Of a DNA stretch of 64,000 nucleotides, positions 21,661 to 32,402 are shown one piece after another; the stretch's first letter is position 1, and each line of letters opens with the position of its first letter. Source of the DNA: Lineus longissimus (taxonomy: Eukaryota > Nemertea > Pilidiophora > Heteronemertea > Lineidae); assembly GCF_910592395.1 (NCBI RefSeq), contig NC_088311.1, positions 13,644,501 to 13,708,500 of the forward strand. Direction: 5' to 3'. The notes beneath the pieces were generated by a model, which saw only the letters and a program-made list of their open reading frames with translations, ran no database searches and was not told where the DNA came from. Made by a program: the position numbers and the translations under genes.

Positions 21661-22695
21661 AATCACAAAATTTTATCTGAGTTTCCTGATTTTTTTAATT
21701 TTTCACTTTTTCAATGCTAATTGAGCTTATTGAAAGGGTTCACTTTATGATAATTTTGTTTTAATCAATTACTTGGAATGCTAATTAATGCTTGTTATTG
21801 AAATAATTCTCTAGTGATTGTTGTTTTTTTCTGGTGGTGATATCACTACCAACTAATGATTAAATGTTGCTAAGTAACTATGATTGATTGTTGTTAGAAA
21901 AATAGATTTGTCTGGTAGAACAGCAAGAGTGCACCTGCTTTTTTCTGCTTTTGTATGGTTTCCAACAGCTTGGTATGGCCTCAATATTTTCTATGTCTCA
22001 TCAAAAATAACAGAGGGGAAAAGTTCTTCTTTAATGATCGTATGGCTTCTTAGGTTTCAAGTCTGGGGTTGGGTTTCTGGGTTTTTTAGCTCAGCTGACA
22101 AAGTCAGCGGAGCTAGTAGAATAGCTGTTCAAATGGTGTCCGTCCTGCAATCCATCCATCCATCCAGGGACCCATCTGTGGACAAAATTGGACATTTCTG
22201 ACCGGGAAGGCCCAGCCACTTCGTTGACGGTGGTAAATTAGGAGTTGCCCAAGGTGAACTCAAAAAAGAAAAATCAGCGCGATCCGACCTATATTAAGAG
22301 AATGAGGTCATTTCGCGTTTAGATTTCTTTCCCTTTTTACCTCGGTCCACAGAGCAATATTGATTTCAAATATGGCTGAATATTTTTTCATTTTTTACTT
22401 TTAATGGAACTAATATAGTTTTCACCGCCAGTTGGCGCTGCAGGCACATTGACTGAATTTTGGCGATTTCAAATTTGGCGGTGGCTCAACTTTTTTGCAA
22501 GCAGTGCTGCTGATTGGCCGATCGATAGAAGTGATGCCACCATTTAAAAATGGCGGTAGTCGCTGCTTCAATGAAGGTGAGTGAACTTTCTCATGTTCAA
22601 TCGGTTGATACTCTTTTAATCAACATGACCATGTATCTGAAATTTGTGAAGGTACTGCAAAAAGTCTATATAATTCAGATTTATCAATAGTTTTT

Positions 22696-22697
22696 AG

Positions 22698-22758
<61 letters not shown>

Positions 22759-23458
22759 CCGCCGCCGCCGCCCGCCGCCCGCCGTCCGCCGTCCGTCGTC
22801 CGTCGTGTAAATTGGCCGTTAGGATGTAACGATGGCACGTTTCTAAACTGCAATGACTATTGATACCAAGCTTGGTACACATTTACCCCCTTAGTCAGGT
22901 GATCTCAGGGATTGAAGTTTGGTCCAATATGATTCACCACTTGACCACCACGGGGCAAAATCCAAAAAACCTTAAAAATGTGATTATTCCTTAACTTATT
23001 GCCCGATTGCCACCAATTTGATATCATGGGTACATCTAACCACCATACAGTATATGTCACACAGGCTTTTTAATTTGACCTTCTTGTCAAGGTCACAGAG
23101 GTCAAATGGCGTAAATTCGCCGTCAGGCCGTAACTATGGCACGTTTCTTCCAGGGAGGGGGCCAAATCCTAAATTCTTCAAAATGCCATTATTCCTAGTA
23201 ATGACTTGCCCGATTGGCACCAATTTTATATCATAGGTACATCTAATTCTAACAACCATTCAATGTGTCACCCGGGTCTTCTTTGATTTGACCTACTTTT
23301 CAAGGTCACAGAGGTCGAATGTACTGTAAATTGGCCATTTTGGGGAAATTGTAATTGCTTGGACCTACATCAAACCTAACACTACATGACACAATACCAT
23401 GCTCTTTATCCATCTTTCCTCCACATGAGGTGAGCACAATGGCCCTGGCCATTTCATT
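22696..23458 (+). mobile_element. Family A-type Helentron-like insertion in family B
   Basis: Starts after a T run with AGCTC and a long CGTC/CCGCCG microsatellite (22698-22806). It holds two family A modules with AGGTCACAGAGGTCA and ends GGTGAGCACAATGG followed by the hairpin AATGGCC-CT-GGCCATT (23438-23453) and TCATT. The uninterrupted site is seen at about 39213 in the other family B copy (AGTAGTTTTTTATAATATTG). The 5' end lacks the GGCTCACCGT head, so it is a variant or 5' altered copy. Confidence 0.7.
22698..22806. repeat. CGTCGTC / CCGCCG microsatellite
   Basis: Pure CGT-C trinucleotide repeats grade into GCCGTC, CCGCCG and CGTCCGC units over about 109 bp. Shorter versions occupy the same place near the 5' ends of other family A copies (18369-18380, 24877-24912, 40296-40327). 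Confidence 0.9.
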
Positions 23459-24839
23459 TATAATATTGCGGAAATTTTTTGCACAAATTAGCGAAAGTTG
23501 GTGCTCGTCTCATGTCATTTTAGAGCGAGAAATTTGTTTCCGTCGATCTCTACCACTGAAAAATCACTTACATAGCTTCGAATTTTTGTGAAAATAAGTA
23601 TCTGAACTTGGTTTCAAATAGTCTAGAGAGTTACCTTTGTGGTGATACATATAGTATGTGATAAATATTTGTGGAATTTGTGAAATTCGGCTTTCAAACG
23701 TGCCGATGATGCAAGCGATCTCACGTGAATTTTGCAAGTCCTGATTTCTCGACCGGGTGTCAAGAATCACTCGCCTTAATTCAGTTCAAAGATCGAAAAT
23801 AATATCTGAACTTAGTTTCAAATAGCCTACGCAATTATCATTTCGGTGATATATAATGCATGCATGTAATAATTGATTAATCTGCCTAAAAGGCGCAATT
23901 AAAACGGCGAAAGATCTTGATAAACACTCTGGTGGCGGTCGCACTAAATAACGACCGGTAGGGCCCGAAGTCTGGCGGAGAAAAAAAGGTAGAGCCCGGT
24001 GGTTGAAACGGGATTTTTATGCACTTTTAACTGTATATTTATGTTGTTTAGATGTATTTCTAACAGTTCTGTAACTTTGATGACCAAGCTTGCACCCAAA
24101 GTTGGTAAAATTGATGCTTGTTTATGGACTGCGCGAGCGACCGGAGAATTCGCTTGGCTACGGTCCCTGAGTTGTTGTGGTTGGCAATTTTGCAACAAAT
24201 CTCGCCATTTACGTTTGTTTTCTCCCTGTCTGGTCATTGGTAATGAAAAAAATTATTTTGAAAGTCACATTATGACATCGTAGTATGAATTCCACTGCAG
24301 TTCCGTTAGGCAGCAATGCTCATGTTTTTGGTTTGCAATCCTGTACTGTCTGTACACTGCGCTGTGCATGGTTGTACTGTTGGCTGTAAAAAAAGACAAA
24401 AACGATAGCCTAAGAGGATAACTCAACAGGCCCTCATGATTCAATTGATGGACACCTTATTTGATAGTACCTCATCATTAAGTCCACTAGATCCTGTTCT
24501 GTCACATGTCGTAGACGATAGACAATTTTCAAAATGTAGTACACCACTCGCTCATCTTTAAGCTCGGCTCTCGGCTCACATCATGTGGGCACGGTTGGCT
24601 GTTGAGTGTTATGGTTCAGTCTGTGAGACTAATTTAAAGAGGTTACACTTTTATTTTGAATTGGAAAACAGCCCACAGGACTGACTTTTCACTGAGTAAT
24701 AAGTGTGCCCTTCAAAGGTTAAGTCTCTTTCTGGATTTGCTTATATAGATGCCTTGTTTAGGATATCATCTGACCGATGCCTGGTCAAGCACAGACTGTA
24801 TCCGGTGGTGTACATTTCCCCGTCTATGTCACCCTTTTT

Positions 24840-27430
24840 GGCTCACCGTTAGGAGTCTATACGATAGCCCTGTGTCCGTCGTCGTCGTCCGTCGTCGTCG
24901 TCCGTCGTCGTCCGTATCCTGTGTGGCACGTTTCTTAACCGCTTGACCCAGAAAGTTCATACTTGGTGTGTGGGTACCCCTAGGCAAGACCTTCCTTCAG
25001 AATGAAAATCAGCGCAATTTGACTGCTGGTCTGCCATATAGGGGGCGCTCTTTGAAAACCTATTTTTGTCATTCTGAAGCTTATGGTTAAAGCTAGAGCG
25101 ATGAAAATCTTATGGTGGGTGTATCTAATAAAGGTACATCACATATTACACGGGTTTTTGATTAGACCTTCATTTCAAGGTCACAGAGGTCGAACTCTTA
25201 AATTTCTTTGATCATGGCACGTTTTTTTGCTATTGGTCATAGACTCTCCAAATTTGATATGTAGACACCTATTGGGCATCTCTACATGTTGACACAGATT
25301 TAGGTCAGTGTGACCTACTATTCAGGTATAAGTAGGTCACGGTTAAAAAAGCCCATTTTCTTTATTCCAGCAGATTGAAGTTTAAAATGAAGTTTTAAAG
25401 GTCGGCCTGATATAGAGGTTTCGATATTAAATAGATTAATTTCTTTTCAAATCACTAGGTGGCGGTATTGTGCAAAATATCAGTTGGCACATTGCCAGCA
25501 GTTTTGAATTTCGCGGTTCAAGGCAATCCGTCGGGGTATGGAAGACAGTCATTTTATGAATTTGAAGCGAGACGAAGAAGGAATTAAATCACCTTGAATA
25601 AATGCTAAAACTTAATCATCCGCTCTTCGGATGAGGTCGTATGTGTTGATTACATTCTTGTGATTGGTTTGAGATGATTAGTTTGTCCTCATTGCCGGTT
25701 GTTTTAGAAAATTTTGACTGTGATTGGAAGGTAAAATGAGAAACTTGTCACACTGTTCTTCGGCTTGGAATGGGGATAGTCAATACAGAGCCAGTTGGTA
25801 CAAGCTGCCTTGCGAATCGGGGTGGCGTAATAATACTGTGAAAGAACAATAAAATGATGAATTGTAGCAGTGTGTGTCAGAAATTATGTGATTTCCATTG
25901 CATTTGACGATCCCAAAGTTTCGAGAGTATGGCAAAATGGCCGCTGCCGTCATTGGAGATTAGCGTGAAGCCGGAACCTTTCGTTACAATGTGGGCTTTT
26001 AAACACAAGTTAATGGTTTATAATCACCCAGACGCTATTCATTAGGTAAACCTCTACTAAAAACACTTGCTCTAATTTTTGTAAACATGTCACGAGTGCT
26101 TAAAAAGTACCATTTTTGGGATCGTTTTTCGTCGCTGTAGAAATGTACACAGTCAGAGTCAGTCAGTGTGTTAACACAACAACGGTGTTGGTATACACAT
26201 GAATCCATGATACACGGAGCTGAGACACGAATGTAAACATTTGCCTGTTGGGTCAGAAGGAGTTCACCGTTACCGATCACTGCCCCAAGAAGGGTCATCT
26301 GAGCTGGTTGACTAAAGTAGATGATGATAATGATGAAAATGTAGCACTGCTGCAGCTGTCATCAGTGCTTTTATAGTCAGGCCTAAATAGTATAGTCGGA
26401 TTCATAAGTAAATGTCACTGACTGCCCTTTTGGGTCGCTGTGCAAAAACTATTGGGCCGATTTCTTCATAGTTTGGTTTTTTCTTGAATCTAATTTCAGG
26501 ACCCAACACAATTTCCAGGTTAGAGATTTGCAAATTATAAAGAAAAAAATTGGCCATTTTTGGGGAATCTGGAGGGCCCGATTTTTTTTTATGGATAGTT
26601 CTAAATGAAACTTGGCAGCTTTAAAGATACACACGAAAAAAAATTAACCTGAACATTTCAGCAAAATGCATCCAGAAATAAGCAGTACAGAGGAGAAAAT
26701 GTCAAAATCAATACACTACGTCAATGTACACCAATACATACAAAAGAATTATTTCGTAACCATGGTTACTGAAATATGAAAATCCTCTTGGGTCCCGAAA
26801 TTAGATTCAAGAAAAACCAAACTTTGAAGAAATCGGCCCAGTAGTTTTTGCGCAGCGGCCCAAAAGGGCAGTGACATTTACTTATGAATCCGACTATAGG
26901 GCTGTCTTGTAACTATGTTATTGTCTCAAAAATGAATACAAACTGCTACCTAGTTACTCAGTACATCATATTCTATACTGTGCATTCCTTGCTTCAATTG
27001 TTCTTGTATCATATTTTTCAACATTTCTCTCTAATCGCAAGCCGAGGATAAATACTCCTTTCAAGATAGCGTAATCACACGCAATTCCACAGGTACATCC
27101 CATTCATTTGAAATTTCGGCCAATGACAGCATGTTTTACAAAATGTAAATGCGCTGTTTATTTTCAATAGTCACTGAATAGCTAAGACACATGTAAACCC
27201 GTCTTAATTGGCCAGAAAACATCTCTCAGCTTCTCCCACAAATAACGATTCACTTATTCCAACGTCAGTAACATGTGCACGCGGAAAACAATACGACTAA
27301 CTCCATTTTTTTAAGACAAACCACACCATCCCACAACTATTGCATGATTAACCCCTAACAATGACAAGTTCTTCCTCATACTCTCCCTTTCATATCGACA
27401 GGTGAGCACAATGGCCCTGGCCATTTCATT
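24840..27430 (+). mobile_element. Helentron-like element family A, 2.6-kb copy
   Basis: The left end is GGCTCACCGTTAGGAGTCTA after TTTTT. The right end is GGTGAGCACAATGG with the hairpin AATGGCC-CT-GGCCATT then TCATT. GGCTCACC and GGTGAGC are inverted at unequal distances from the ends. The uninterrupted site is present at 42681-42694 in the sister family B copy (ACCCTTTTTTCTTCAG), which shows insertion within a T run without target duplication. The interior is partly family modules and partly unrecognised sequence, including 25540-26340, and holds a short inverted-repeat element at 26391-26898. Confidence 0.8.
26391..26898. mobile_element. Inverted-repeat MITE with about 115-bp arms, TA flanked
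   Basis: Arms of about 115 bp are inverted copies of each other: left starts TAGTCGGATTCATAAGTAAA (26393), right ends in its reverse complement (26896). They differ by a few substitutions and a 4-base gap. TA dinucleotides lie at both edges (26391-26392, 26897-26898), which fits a Tc1/mariner-type target. The central 275 bp has no gene. It is the innermost level of the 21557-28674 nest. Confidence 0.8.
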
Positions 27431-27597
27431 TCTTCAGTCAGTGTTAATTTCTCTTCTCTTTTTTTACAGATTTACTGTTGTTGGTTATTGCAAGAGGAGT
27501 CGTTGGCACATTTCAAGTCCAGGAAAGCACTTGCTGTTCCCACATTCAGAGTAAGGTGTGCTTACTCGTTTTACTGCTTTCCATTCCCGGAGAGCGT

Positions 27598-27690
27598 TAT
27601 CAAATATCTGCCGCAAGGCAACAAATATCTGCCGCAAGGCGCTTCAAATATCTGCCGAAAGGCATCAAATATCTGTCACACCAATAAAGT
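27598..27690 (+). repeat. AAATATCTGCCGCAAGGC short tandem repeat
   Basis: Four diverged units of about 18-22 bp (AAATATCTGCCGCAAGGC and variants). The same repeat with three units is at about 42848-42905 in the sister family B copy. Confidence 0.8.
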
Positions 27691-28506
27691 TCATTTTGTT
27701 AACCAACTCTTTATCTTCTTTTCTTCACATACAAAAAAGACCGTCCCAAACATTTGGCTGCATCCACTTCATCAATGTCCAGACAACAGTCGGTTCATTT
27801 GACCATTGTAAAGCACCAGGCCCCACCTCACAAAATACACTGTAATAATTGTGTACCTTGTGTCCATGTGCATGTTATTAGTTCCACCTACGCTGCATGA
27901 AGACAAGGACTCCGCTCTTTGACGTCACCACACAACTCCTTGACGTCATCACACACCCCACTACTGCAACGGCAATAGAAATGACTTTACGTCATATAGC
28001 AGGGTGACGTCAACTCAGTACTTCAGCATGCACTGATATAGCAAGAAGGTCTTCGCACCAGCACTTCTGCGTGCTAGACGTTATAGCTTCACGTTGCCTC
28101 ATAATAACGGTACCGACACACACTTGGCCCTTGCCTTCATCTATCCATTTCAGCTGAGCACCAGGCCCTTGGGCCTCTTGTTTATATGTTGAATTGAGAG
28201 TTTTTTGGTGACAACGACAAGTGGTAACAACGAAGGCAAAATATAGTTTAATGAAACTGCATGTATTTATTTTTACACAAATGACGACCTCTGAGTTACA
28301 GCACAAACTTGGCACAGTTAAATGAAAATGCATTAATCTATTGAACTTACTTAAACTTATCCAAAGTGCATGATTTTTTTCCCATAAAAAGTAAAAGGTA
28401 ATCATTAAGAGAACTCTTTCAATAAGCATTGATAAAATCAGAAATAAAAGAATCATGATGAAAATATATGATCATACCTTTATATTACCTAGTTTCTCTT
28501 TTTTGT

Positions 28507-28674
28507 GTACCTATTTTACCCAGTACCTATTTTACCTAGCACCTATTTTACCCATACCTAATTTACCCATACCTAATTTACCTGTACCTACTTTACCCGT
28601 ACCTATTTTACCTCGTACCTATTTTACTGTACCTGTTTTACCCGTACCTAATTTACCTGTACCTATTTTACCTA
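28507..28674 (-). repeat. GTACCTATTTTACC array, right arm (eleven units)
   Basis: Eleven units of 14-16 bp in the opposite orientation to 21557-21660, with variants CTAATTTACC, CTACTTTACC and CTGTTTTACC. The 15-bp period gives an open frame reading a VPILP/VPNLP pentapeptide, which I regard as a by-product. Confidence 0.9.
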
Positions 28675-28913
28675 CATTCGTGAGAATGACATCAACCTGC
28701 CATAACAGGTCATCTGACATTATAGAAAGGGTGCCTCTGTGACTTTTTTCCCCCTAAGCCAATAAAGGTGAGATAGAAATTGTCAAGGTGGTATGTTTGT
28801 CAGTCTGCACTTACAGGGGTACCGAGTGGGATGCAAGCCCATTAGATTTGCTACTTTTTGGGCAAACTAAATATGTGGGTTGCATCCCCATTTCATTCAG
28901 TCTCAAAAATACT

Positions 28914-29350
28914 CGTATATTTAGCACTACCCAAGACCCAAGATAAAAATCAGAACAAAAAATTTGTAATTTTTTTCTTAGCAATAAATTACCAATTTAT
29001 ATCTTCTCAATTTTTTTCTTACTAGAATCATATAAGAATAATCTTACTAAGATTCTAATTACTAATTTATTGGCAAAAATAATCTCACTAAGATATATCT
29101 TGCTAATTATTATCTTAATTGAAAATAACTAAGAAATTTCTTAGCTAATAATTTCTGATATACAACACTTTTATGTCATAGTTACCTACACTGATAAACT
29201 GTGGCTCTGCGCACTGGCGAGCACAATTGCTTCCAAGCATAGTGGTGTTTTTCGACGAATTGCACATCACAGTTGATTGTATCCTCATGGACTAATTAGC
29301 TTTTAAAACAAGCTTACTCTTTGACACCAACAACAGAATTCATACTGTGT
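28914..29350 (-). mobile_element. AT-rich repeat family E, copy 2
   Basis: Reverse complement of the family seen at 11855-12655: it starts CTACCCAAGACCCAAGAT, runs through TTAGTAAG/CTAAGAAAT-type words and ends with ACACCAACAACAGAATTCAT (matching 11859-11897). The piggyBac at 29359 begins directly after it. Confidence 0.55.
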
Positions 29351-29358
29351 GTTATTAC

Positions 29359-32300
29359 CTAACCCCTTCCATGCGAAAGGTGAAATATTATTGCCACTCG
29401 CTATTCAGCTTAACTTGCGGAGGGCGGGAATATCTCGCCAACTCATAGGCTATGAAAGATGGTAGCACTGCATTGGAAACTTAATTACAACACATTTGCT
29501 ATGGCTTGCTGTCAACGATACACCGCTGAGCAGGCGAGGAACTTGATTTAGACAGTCTGAGCGACTATGAGGGGTCAGATTGGACCCAGAGGATCAGGAG
29601 AATGACAATGGCGATCATGTAAGCAATTGTAACAACCGAAAATAACTACAACACGTCTGGATATGTGAATGTGGTGTTTATTTCTAAATGTTGCACTATT
29701 TACTATGAATCACAAGTTGTATGGGGTGTGCTTGTAGAGCATACACTATATACAAAGCACTACAGTCATGCTGACTCTCTACTTAGTTTCTTAAATTACA
29801 GAGATGTGGGCCTACTACCTACGAAATAAAGAACAGGGGGATTTTAGTAATATTTAGCTTGGACCATTGGGGGAGGCATAGCCAGGTTCATCACCTTAAC
29901 GTTGAACAAAATTGGAAATTAGATGGAGAAGAAGAAAAACATGGTCATGGAAGACATGTTGGAATTATGTGACACCAGATTAAGGCTTAGTTCAATCAGG
30001 TCACAGGCCTACAAGCCTACAAAGGGTGTAACAAAAACTGAGGCCCAAATACAAAATGACCTAGCTACACAATGATGAGAGTGATTCTGACCGTATTGAA
30101 TCAGTGTATGGGGGCGATTCAGCCGCCGATTCGGATGACAGTAATGGATCAGATAGTGACTATAGTGATGCAGATGATAATGTATCCCTACCTGCTCCCG
30201 CCAGGGGGCGGGGAACGCGCGCGGCCATCCAAGAGGCCGAGCACGTGGTCAGGAGCGGCAAAAGGCGCCAGCTCGCAATAGACAGCCTGCCCCTGTTGCA
30301 CGTTGGGTGAACGTAACTAATATTGATCCCGGGCCAGCTTTGCTGAGGTTTTTTACCCCAGGAGGCGTTACTGGGCCAGCTAACATTGACGAAAATTTTG
30401 TCAAAAATCCATTGGATTTTTTCAAACTTTTCTTCACTGAACAAAGCGTTGATGAAATCGTTGATGAGTGCAATCGGTATGCAGGTGAGAAACTGGCTCC
30501 AGCAGGCAATTTGAAAAGGCATTCTAGGCTCAAGGACTGGACCCCTACTTACCGGAATGAATTTGATTGTTTTTTGGGTATCCTCTTGAACATAGGTATC
30601 ATCCGACTGCCCTTCATCCAAATGTACTGGTCGACAGAGTGGGTCAAGAATATACCATTCTTCAAGTATGCAATGAACAGGGATCGCTTCTTGCTGCTGT
30701 ATCATACCATGCTCCATGTGTGTCAGCCAAACCCCAACAACCGTGCTAGGGGACAAAGATCAGCCCACTCGTTGACAAACTCGTTGTGAAGTTCAACCGC
30801 TACTACAAGTGCACCAAGAGTTATCCATGGACGAAAGCATGATCAGTTACAAAGGACGTGTAATTTTCAGGAGGTATAATCCAAAGAAGCCAACCAACTG
30901 GGGCATGCTAGCAAGGACACTAGCCTGCTCACACACTGGCTATATGTTGAATATGAAATTGTACTTCGGAAGGGAAGAAGCCCCATACCTTGAACCAGGG
31001 CTTACTAGAACAGGGCAAGCTGTCAATGACATCATTGATGACTACTCTAACAGGGGGCACCATGTCTTTCTTGATCGTCTGTATTGTAGTGTTGCCTTGC
31101 CTGAAAACTTGTATGGACGGAGGTTCCATATGGCTAGAAATCAAATGCTAAACTGTCAGGGGATTCCTTAAGTCATCAACGATGTCAGGCGAATGGGTGT
31201 AGGGGATAGGAAGGCCTATTGAAATGATAATGTGATGCTTATTGATGGAAGGACAAAAGGATTGTAACCATGATCAGCACATATCACAAGGGGAATGAAA
31301 CTGTTGTCAAGAACATCAGGGATAGGGCAGAACCTGTGGTGAAGCCAAACATGGTTGAAATGTATGGCGGAGTAGATATCCATGATCAGTATATCAAATA
31401 CTGCGAATGCATCAGGAAATTAATCAAATGGTGGAAGAATGTTTTCTTCTGGCTAGTAGAGGTCTGTGTCACAAACAGCTACATTCTGTACAAGGTCACA
31501 AGGAAGGATGGTGATCCAGACAAAAAAAGTTCACTTCTGCAGTATCGCACACAGTTTGTGACCGGCCTTGTACCAGAAGGAGACCCCACTCCCTCTGCTA
31601 AGAGAGGTAGGCCAAGTGAAGGACCCAGAGAGGAGAGATTGTATGGCAATTACCATGAGCTTGCTAAACATGAGGGCACTACTCGTACAAGAGATTGCAG
31701 GGTTTGCAGCGACAGGAAGGCTGGCAGGAAGTGCGAGACATACTATTATGTAATACATGCAGGGACCAACCAGCCCTCCACCCCACCCCCTACTTCCATA
31801 GGTACCATAATGAGGCTAATTATAGATAATCATGTCTCATTTCAACTCTGTTGTGCATCAATGATACAAGTATGGTGTTGGACATCAGCTATTTGAACTT
31901 ATTCAAAGTGTTGTGACCATCCTGTGAGACGTGTGTTAGAGCAAAAAGGGTTTTGGCCCTAATTTCAACCTTTCAAACCCCATATGGTATCATTTAGCCT
32001 TGTAAATTTGTTTAAAGTTGTAACGTGTAAGAATACAACACAAACACAGTTGGATTTGTCCTGATGTTTTTCATTTATTTATGAATTATACAGTTCGCGA
32101 CTAGGCCAGAAGGGTCTAAATTGACCCCCAGGACCCACAGACCACAAAACACAGGAGCAAATATTGATTTTGTTATCTCTAAGAAGTTCTGTTCATACAT
32201 TCCTGGTTTTAGCCTATTTGTGTAACTGGTATTGGAGATAGATTTGATGATATCAAAAAAAGTCTGAAACATGTGAATTTCACTGAAAATCCGGAAAAAA

Positions 32301-32402
32301 GGTATTTCTTTATTTAGTCACACTGATCCCCAAGGATGATGGGAATGAACCCAAACTACCACCAAAAGTTTTGGTTTTGACCCTAGCATGAAAGAAAAAT
32401 AA
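29359..32402 (+). mobile_element. Full-length but decayed piggyBac element
   Basis: The size (about 3 kb) and a complete though broken transposase gene mark an originally autonomous piggyBac. The left end is CTAA (a decayed TTAA) followed by CCCCTTCCATGC. The probable right end, GCATGAAAGAAAAATAA (32387-32403), is an imperfect inverted match. The end positions are tentative; the element body is certain from the gene. Confidence 0.6.
29501..31829 (+). pseudogene. piggyBac transposase (two exons, many lesions)
   Basis: DDD-type cut-and-paste transposase of the piggyBac family. Exon 1 (29501-29618) starts MACCQRYTAEQA, then runs acidic after a frameshift and ends at a phase 0 donor (CAT|GTAAGC). 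The intron is 29619-30064. Exon 2 continues acidic, then shows a basic stretch, TNIDPGPALLRFFTPGG, NPLDFFKLFF, and the catalytic region: DESMISYKGR (Asp at 30830), HHVFLDRLY (Asp at 31073), GGVDIHDQY (Asp at 31375). The C-terminal cysteine-rich finger follows (CRVCSDRKAGRKCETYYY, then frameshifted HPTPYFHRYH). All three catalytic Asp codons survive. Frameshifts lie near 30215, 30750, 30806, 31255 and 31755 plus two in exon 1. Stops are TAA 31169 and TGA 31220. It cannot encode an active protein. Confidence 0.93.

Larger units (their letters stand above)
22088..28182 (+). mobile_element. Helentron-like element family B, copy with three nested insertions
   Basis: The left end is AGCTCAGCTGACAAAGTCAG after a T run. 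The right end is CAGCTGAGCACC with the hairpin AGGCCC-TT-GGGCCT and CTTGTTT. Alignment by eye with the copy at 38618-43410 shows that 22696-23458 and 24840-27430 are extra here, while the piggyBac-like element at 39991-42335 is extra there. The shared body includes AATATCTGCCGCAAGGC repeats and several TGACGTCA sites near the 3' end. No Rep/helicase gene is present. Confidence 0.72.
21557..28674. mobile_element. Fold-back element whose ends are arrays of a 14-15-bp unit
   Basis: The left arm (21557 rightward) and right arm (28674 leftward) are inverted copies. Each has an array of the unit GGTAAAATAGGTAC, then the 18-bp spacer ACAAAAAAGAGAAACTA-G (left 21627-21645; right, inverted, 28490-28506), then one more unit. 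After these comes about 100 bp of diverged homologous sequence (TCAATGCTAATTGAGC then TTATTGAAAGGGTTC on the left; TCAATGCTTATTGAAAGAGT inverted on the right). The middle is filled by a family B element with its own insertions. No transposase is visible. Target duplications were not found. Confidence 0.6.

Noticed and set aside
22620-22853. Poly-Asp/Gly open frame on the minus strand
   Set aside because: It is created by the CGTC/CCGCCG microsatellite; there is no domain, and the equivalent repeat is short in other family copies.
28455-28742. Open frame with repeated VPILP/VPNLP pentapeptides (also antisense at 21391-21666)
   Set aside because: The 15-bp period of the array makes any stop-free unit read as a pentapeptide repeat. 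Both arms show it outward from the element, and no start context or conserved flank supports a protein.
30104-30310. Separate acidic protein gene
   Set aside because: It is the continuation of the acidic N-terminus of the piggyBac pseudogene, ended by a frameshift.
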